DNA of 64,000 nucleotides from NCBI GenBank assembly GCA_916610825.1, contig OU744452.1:11140110-11204109 (forward strand), read 5' to 3'. Both the position numbers and the translations under genes were made by a program. Numbering within the stretch: the first letter of the stretch is position 1; every line of letters begins with the position of its first letter. The stretch is from Haliclystus octoradiatus. Taxonomy: Eukaryota > Cnidaria > Staurozoa > Stauromedusae > Haliclystidae. This document shows, one piece after another, positions 61,301-64,000 of this stretch. The notes beneath the pieces are model-generated. The model was given only the letters and a program-made list of their open reading frames with translations, was not told the DNA's origin and ran no database searches.

Positions 61301-63583
61301 AAAATGCGGGTCTCCTTTGCTATACAAGTCCTTAGCAAATCTATGGCATTGGCTCTACGTCATTATCACCCAGCAGGTGAAGCACATCAGACAGCTACTC
61401 TATGCTCCTTAGTGAACGATTTTTTCGATATGTGCAATGTAAGGTCTACAACAGAACACATTCGAACAAGAAATACAAATGTAGCACCTTATACATCTGT
61501 TGATGACCCTAGACTGAAATGGATGAAAAACGAATTTCTTGCCTACTTTGTAAATTGGAAAAAATCTATATCAAGCAGGCCAGGGAAATATACAAAGGAC
61601 GAGCAGAGTAGAATGTTCATTTCCCAGCAAACATTTGAAGGATACCAAATCACAGTGAATTCAACTGTGAATTCACAGTGTCAGATGCCCCATTACCAAA
61701 AAAAATAAATAAATAAAATCATTAAGCAGCGAAATCAATAGATACTAGATAATCTTGATATTTTAGAACTTACGAACTCATTTTTGCTTAAATTATCAAA
61801 ACACACTGTAGATAATTATAGTAATATATGATAACTAACGTTTTTTTAATAAGTGTTTAATAAGCCTTTGTGTTAAATTTTATAAATTAGTTGAAAGAGT
61901 TTTTCTTAAAGCTTTCTGTCTCTTATCTATGTGCTGTTGTAGCTGATATTTTTTACAGATGTCTTTTGTGTGAGAGAAACTACGTACAGTTAGATACATT
62001 TTAACAATATTACGAAGGCAAAGCTCACCGCATTCTTTGGGTATTTCGCCATCATGACACACAAGTAACGAGCTCCACAACGAATTTATATTAAAATCTC
62101 CCAAACTTGCCATAAGTAACTCTTCAGTTGGGATAATTTTAATTTGCTTTCCGACCACTTGTCTAAATTTTGTTTCCACGATTTGGACAATGTATATCAG
62201 CTTAGGATGAGGATTCCACAAACTACCTCTATCAAGAGAAGATATGTATTCATTACTGTCTGTAGCCACTCTGAGGGTATTCGAGAAAAGGTGTTCTATT
62301 TCGCTCTGCCATGGTCTACCACGACCAGTACCAAACATCGCCCGTTTAAACAATTTAGATAAAACAGCTCCAGTAATGAAAGCCATAGGCCCTTTTTCCT
62401 CTTCTTTAATATTTACAACATCGGTTGATAAATTGCTAATAACTGAATCGTTATTTCGTTTGACAAAAGCAACCAACTCGGGTGCAAGTCTCATCAAAAA
62501 TAAATTAACAGCAGCGACATTCTCTTCTGGGTAAAACAGTGATCCTTTCGAAATAACAGTTTTTGTTAATTTAGAGTAAAATATTTCCACGTTCCTTCGT
62601 TTGCCAAACATCGACAGAAGGCTGTTCAATTGTAAACGTAATTCCGAAGGTATAGCACGAGGAAGGGATTCCAGAACCAATAACGGAAATATATTTTCTG
62701 CAGTCAACTTCTCATTAACAATCTTGCAAATGTTAATAGCATCTTCATCAGAAAATTGAGGCATTGAACAGTTTAAATCATCAGCGTTGTGCATCCTTCC
62801 CTTGTGAATACTCAAGCCAGCTTTTGATTTACAAACTTTTGAACAAACATCACAACAAAATTCCATCAGTCCAATCATTTCATCCACGTCTTCATTAGAA
62901 ACAAAATTGATATCTAAACATAAATCTTCGTTTTCCATAATAACCTCAGCTAATTCGAGAGATTCAGAGGCAGAATACTCGACAGAAATGACGTTATATT
63001 ATTACTAGCAGCCATTGAAACTCGACGAAATGAAATGAAATTCTGAGTCAAGTCGTCAAAAATCGATGCAACGTGGAGATCACGTGACCATATTTTGAAC
63101 ATCGAACAATGACCCTATTGTTCTCGGTGAAAGCTTTCCTAACCAGTCCGTATCGATAAACTATGATTTAATCATGAGTTAACGATTAATCCGATTGATT
63201 AATCCGATTGTATTATTTCTTCAGTTCGAAGATGAGGGAGCGGATTCTGATGATTCTCAGATCAGCATGGAAGAAGCAAGAAATCGTATGCATGCTCTAT
63301 TAGACGATGCATTCACCCTACTGCAACCGTTAGCAAAGAAATTACCAAACAGTAATGATACATCACGATCAAGTGACGAACGAACATCCCCATCGTCACG
63401 TCATCAGCCACTTCCAGCACCTAGCCTACCTCAACAAACAAAATCATACCATCCTAATAAAATCCCCAATGGAAACCCACCGTACGTCCCTTATGGCTAT
63501 AACACATACATGAGACAACCTATAATGCCCCCTGTTATGGGGAGAGAACCAGTGGCTGTTTGGGATCCAATTGAACGTCAAAA
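40239..63583 (+). CDS. KIAA1549: KIAA1549-like single-pass membrane mucin (14 exons, 3' end outside window)
   Basis: Exons: 40239-40389, 42090-46051, 47166-47315, 47981-48172, 49281-49427, 50016-50234, 51258-51401, 52394-52612, 53606-53811, 55041-55320, 55730-55945, 56189-56379, 56891-57041, 63225-63583. All junctions are GT-AG and phases agree, giving 2195 codons so far; exon 14 ends in phase 2 at GTAAGT. Order: signal peptide, Ser/Thr-rich region (about 51-1300), folded ectodomain, membrane helix (about 1678-1700), Arg/Lys-rich cytoplasmic tail. The call rests on the tail wording DIERHRNKERLRSQ and EARNRMHALLDDAF and on the overall plan, both typical of the UPF0606/KIAA1549 family. Its molecular role is poorly known; in humans the gene is known from a BRAF fusion. 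Intron 13 hosts a P-like transposon. Confidence 0.88.
40390..42089. other. KIAA1549-like intron 1
   Basis: 1.7 kb of AT-rich intron. Apart from short frames (41318-41536 and others) without motifs, no repeat or gene was recognised. Confidence 0.5.
42090..46051 (+). CDS. KIAA1549: KIAA1549-like exon 2: 1320-residue Ser/Thr-rich mucin-like region
   Basis: A single 3962-bp exon rich in Ser, Thr, Ile, Val and Pro with many N-X-S/T sites, as in heavily O-glycosylated stalks. No exact tandem repeat is visible, unlike classic mucins. Two polybasic sites occur: residues 661-664 (RKRR before DVD) and 1358-1361 (KKRR before DVT). The last 80 or so residues turn into a folded module (VILIVPNDVDV) that continues in exon 3. 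Donor TCA|GTAAGT, phase 0. Confidence 0.88.
46190..46830. repeat. Tandem expansion of the 'GGCCACCTGT' repeat
   Basis: Seven to eight units of about 72 bp, each with ATTATTCTATTGAAWCAACC, TATATAAAGACCACCT and CTATAGTGGCTAC. Units alternate between CTACTTTATTAATAC and CTACATCAGTAATAC versions, giving a higher-order period of about 143 bp. It lies in the KIAA1549-like intron after exon 2. The 114-codon open frame here is a by-product of the repeat. Confidence 0.9.
47166..51401 (+). CDS. KIAA1549: KIAA1549-like exons 3-7: folded extracellular domain
   Basis: Five phase-0 exons (47166-47315, 47981-48172, 49281-49427, 50016-50234, 51258-51401), residues 1372-1655. Patterns such as VRVVFNVKDN, AIVYIEFDLSV and QIDVVFYLADSG, alternating strands and helices, suggest repeated alpha/beta modules of SEA-like type; this is inference. 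Exon 6 contains the polybasic KRRRR (1595-1599) followed by AIG. All exons being phase 0 fits module duplication or shuffling. Confidence 0.8.
47699..47803. repeat. Palindromic MITE with TGACGTCA in each arm
   Basis: Arms 47699-47740 and 47762-47803 are inverted copies (TGACGTCATTATTCAATT / AATTGAATAATGACGTCA), with outer TTCTTCCGCAC / GTGTGGCAGAA partly matching. Each arm contains the eight-base CRE palindrome (47721-47728, 47773-47780). It lies in the intron between exons 3 and 4. Confidence 0.8.
48173..49280. other. KIAA1549-like intron 4
   Basis: Contains a short TA microsatellite near 48285-48302, a degraded 'GGCCACCTGT' piece at 49065-49110, and a 42-bp tandem pair at 49141-49224. The rest shows nothing recognisable. 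Confidence 0.5.
49141..49224. repeat. 42-bp tandem duplication close to exon 5
   Basis: Two adjacent units (49141-49182, 49183-49224), ATRTTAAAAGGGTYAACC...TTGTGAGTCA, with three differences. The array ends 56 bp before the acceptor of KIAA1549-like exon 5. Confidence 0.85.
50366..50580 (-). repeat. Dispersed repeat, copy 2
   Basis: Counterpart of 7019-7215 (TTTCTTTGCATAGTC, TTCTTGTGATTGGCTTA, AATCACACTTCATAAATATTTATTGATAC). It lies in the KIAA1549-like intron after exon 6. Diverged, with no intact frame. Confidence 0.5.
51070..51195. repeat. Dispersed MITE-like repeat with CAGTCAAAC ends, copy 2
   Basis: ACAGTCAAACTC at the left and GTTCGACTGT at the right are inverted. The inside holds TATTCCTACCTTGCTTAATATCC and GGAGGGATATTAAGCAAG. 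It is related to 5934-6105 and ends about 60 bp before exon 7. Confidence 0.65.
51678..51891. repeat. TTTTCATGG-rich MITE, copy 1
   Basis: Begins ACTGACACCAAAATCAT and ends with the inverted CATGGTTTTAGTATTGGCAGT. Dense in TTTTCATGG and TTTCACATTTT. It pairs with the copy at 56630-56823, which is in a later intron of the same gene. Confidence 0.7.
52394..52612 (+). CDS. KIAA1549: KIAA1549-like exon 8: transmembrane helix
   Basis: Residues 1656-1728. One hydrophobic helix (LWIIGAVLAPVTLALILIG...YW) at about 1678-1700, followed by RWTRGG as the stop-transfer signal. The position, immediately after the folded ectodomain and before the charged tail, matches the family. Acceptor CCTAG|ATG, donor AAG|GTACAC. 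Confidence 0.85.
52732..52887. repeat. Palindromic 'GGCCACCTGT' repeat
   Basis: TTGAAACCTGTATATAACAGCCA at the left and GGTCGCTATAACAGATTTCACTGTA at the right, with ACAGGTGGCC arms between. It is a fairly complete copy of the 6151-6330 family in the intron after exon 8. The stretch 52888-53605 that follows shows nothing recognisable. Confidence 0.7.
53606..63583 (+). CDS. KIAA1549: KIAA1549-like exons 9-14: cytoplasmic tail (incomplete)
   Basis: Exons 53606-53811, 55041-55320, 55730-55945, 56189-56379, 56891-57041 and 63225-63583. The most conserved parts are DIERHRNKERLRSQLHG (exon 12), a very basic SRKRRRFRRRNK (exon 13), and EEARNRMHALLDDAFTLLQP (exon 14). Exon 10 lies in a different frame from the larger open frame that overlaps it. 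Intron 13 is 6.2 kb, of which 4.8 kb is the P-like element. The coding sequence continues past 63583 beyond the window. Confidence 0.8.
53888..54272 (-). repeat. tRNA-derived SINE, near-complete copy
   Basis: On the minus strand: head GGATTAGTTCAGATGGCAGAGC with A-box-like sequence, B-box-like GGTTCAAATTCCC, then the family body and a 3' hairpin (ATTCCTCTAGAAATAGAGGAGTGG). It is about 385 bp long, the clearest full-length copy of the three. It lies in the intron after exon 9. Confidence 0.8.
56630..56823. repeat. TTTTCATGG-rich MITE, copy 2
   Basis: Rich in CCATGAAAATG and ending TTTTTTCATGGTTTTGGTGTCAG, the inverse of the start of the 51678 copy. It lies in the intron between exons 12 and 13, ending about 70 bp before the acceptor. 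Confidence 0.7.
57042..58337. other. KIAA1549-like intron 13, part before the P-like element
   Basis: AT-rich. GCGAAACGTG near 57474 and CACGTTTCGTAT near 57750 are inverted, and CTTCTTATAT / ATATAAGAAG near 57530 and 57625 are also inverted, which suggests an old, decayed foldback element of about 290 bp. No gene seen. Confidence 0.45.
58338..58370. repeat. Left terminal inverted repeat of the P-like element
   Basis: CATAGTTTATCGAT-TAG-ACTGGTTAGGAAAGCT. The probable transposase binding sites lie here and in the subterminal pair at 58411-58440. Confidence 0.85.
58913..61708 (+). CDS. THAP-domain P-element-like transposase, apparently short at the C-terminus
   Basis: Two exons, 58913-60300 and 60637-61708 (donor GAAAG|GTATTT, acceptor TTTTTAG|ATA, phase 2), 819 residues. 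The THAP zinc domain (C2CH) has Cys6, Cys11, Cys80 and His83, with GSIPTRNLP closing it; it binds the element ends. A coiled-coil-like helix lies near 320-350. The RNase H-type transposase domain starts in exon 2, with likely catalytic acids Asp470 (ILFDEMK) and Asp569 (VCDGASQN). ADVPHLIKTTRN and SVDDPRLKWMKNE follow. The ORF stops soon after TFEGYQITV, before the QDxLExxF-type segment that I expect to carry the third catalytic Glu. No downstream frame supplies it, so this copy may be inactive or needs a partner. Confidence 0.88.
61880..62938 (-). CDS. C2H2-finger protein encoded by the P-like element, opposite strand
   Basis: 352 residues, ATG at 62938 (TATTATGG context). One C2H2 finger at about residues 29-50 (CDVC...HKGRMH, CX2CX12HX4H). 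The rest is mainly helical. GPMAFITGAVLSKLFKR and the stretch YISSLDRGSLWNP...VETKFRQ remind me of the domain found at the C-terminus of P/THAP9-like transposases; this is recollection of family patterns, not a search result. The frame is intact and it is inside the inverted repeats, so it belongs to the transposon. Possible roles: a detached transposase C-terminus, a regulator, or an accessory DNA-binding protein. Confidence 0.8.
   Translation of the reverse strand: MENEDLCLDINFVSNEDVDEMIGLMEFCCDVCSKVCKSKAGLSIHKGRMHNADDLNCSMPQFSDEDAINICKIVNEKLTAENIFPLLVLESLPRAIPSELRLQLNSLLSMFGKRRNVEIFYSKLTKTVISKGSLFYPEENVAAVNLFLMRLAPELVAFVKRNNDSVISNLSTDVVNIKEEEKGPMAFITGAVLSKLFKRAMFGTGRGRPWQSEIEHLFSNTLRVATDSNEYISSLDRGSLWNPHPKLIYIVQIVETKFRQVVGKQIKIIPTEELLMASLGDFNINSLWSSLLVCHDGEIPKECGELCLRNIVKMYLTVRSFSHTKDICKKYQLQQHIDKRQKALRKTLSTNL
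63132..63165. repeat. Right terminal inverted repeat of the P-like element
   Basis: Inverse of 58338-58370 with one extra base in the centre. It is followed by the second ATTTAAT duplication at 63166-63172. Confidence 0.85.
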
Positions 63584-63728
63584 GTAAGTTATATGTTGGA
63601 TTGTTACTCAGGACTATCTCTTTTAGAGATATGTATTGAATGTATTCGAATCAGTGCGTTAAAACCCTCCTCGCCTCATTGCGCTTGATGGCAGCAACCA
63701 CTCTAGGAATTATATTGTATGAAAGTGG

Positions 63729-63912
63729 AATACAGTCAAACTTGTTATAACGGTCGCCTCTGTTCAGCTGTCTATTATAGTGGTGACTGTAGCAATGTCT
63801 AAATTAATGTTTTCTATTAAATTAACCCTGTATATAAAGGTCACCTGCATATAGCGGCCAATTTCTCTACATCTCATATCTCGTTGTTATACATATACAT
63901 ATTTCACTGTTC
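63729..63912. repeat. Palindromic 'GGCCACCTGT' repeat
   Basis: Starts ATACAGTCAAACTTG, ends ATATTTCACTGTTCA; the inside holds TTATAACGGTCGCCTC and CCTGTATATAAAGGTCACCTG. It is a complete copy of the 6151-6330 family in the intron after exon 14. The rest of 63584-64000 shows nothing else. Confidence 0.7.
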
Positions 63913-64000
63913 ATCTTTTACCGGCATTCACCCTAACTACATTAAATAACATAATATCAATCAATCTAATTTAATGATCAGTAATTTGTAATGTTTTAGC

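Larger units (their letters stand above)
58338..63165 (+). mobile_element. P-element-like (THAP) transposon with two convergent genes
   Basis: 4828 bp. Terminal inverted repeats of 33/34 bp (58338-58370 and 63132-63165) share CATAGTTTATCGAT and ACTGGTTAGGAAAGCT, differing only in a 3/4-bp centre. The flanking direct repeat is ATTTAAT (58331-58337, 63166-63172), extendable to 8 bp, as for P elements. A second, subterminal inverted pair (58411-58440 and 63061-63088) carries TCACGTGAT and TTGCATCGAT. Inside are a THAP transposase gene (+) and a C2H2 protein gene (-) that meet tail to tail, 171 bp apart. It lies wholly in KIAA1549-like intron 13, so the host coding sequence is unaffected if splicing skips it. 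Confidence 0.88.

Noticed and set aside
1..64000. CRISPR arrays, operons, bacterial regulatory sites
   Set aside because: The sequence is animal nuclear DNA with spliced genes; none of the repeats has spacer-like organisation.

Overview
The window is nuclear DNA of an animal. It is AT-rich, its genes have GT-AG introns, and most non-coding space holds transposons, MITE-like palindromes and a tRNA-derived SINE. The gene families (a PCSK7-type proprotein convertase, SVOP-like transporters, a KIAA1549-like membrane mucin) and the elements (Ty3/gypsy, BEL/Pao, P-like THAP, MULE-like, hAT-like) suggest an invertebrate bilaterian, probably marine. I cannot name the species.

Layout: (1) 2642-32100, minus strand: a complete PCSK7-like gene of 19 coding exons. 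I joined the exons by hand; every splice phase fits and the product is 861 residues with the catalytic Asp/His/Asn/Ser set intact. Its 13.7-kb intron 4 (13105-26817) holds a three-level nest: a hAT-like element (8-bp duplication), split by a Ty3/gypsy element with identical 286-bp LTRs (4-bp duplication), itself split inside pol by a BEL/Pao element with identical 592-bp LTRs (5-bp duplication). Intron 2 (28034-29849) holds a MULE-like foldback element with perfect 76-bp inverted ends. (2) 34698-36134 (+) and 37747-39180 (-): two convergent, intronless, paralogous SVOP-like major facilitator transporters. (3) 40239-63583 (+): a KIAA1549-like gene, 14 exons seen, 3' end beyond the window. It encodes a signal peptide, a 1320-residue Ser/Thr-rich exon, a folded ectodomain, one membrane helix and a cytoplasmic tail. 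Its intron 13 carries a 4.8-kb P-element-like transposon with two convergent genes: a THAP transposase and a C2H2 protein.

The host genes do not form an operon or an obvious pathway. The KIAA1549-like ectodomain does carry three polybasic sites of the type that convertases cut. The most unusual items are the two-gene P-like element whose transposase appears to stop early, the young BEL/Pao element whose single long ORF lacks reverse transcriptase and RNase H, and the MYND-type zinc finger at the start of the gypsy pol ORF.
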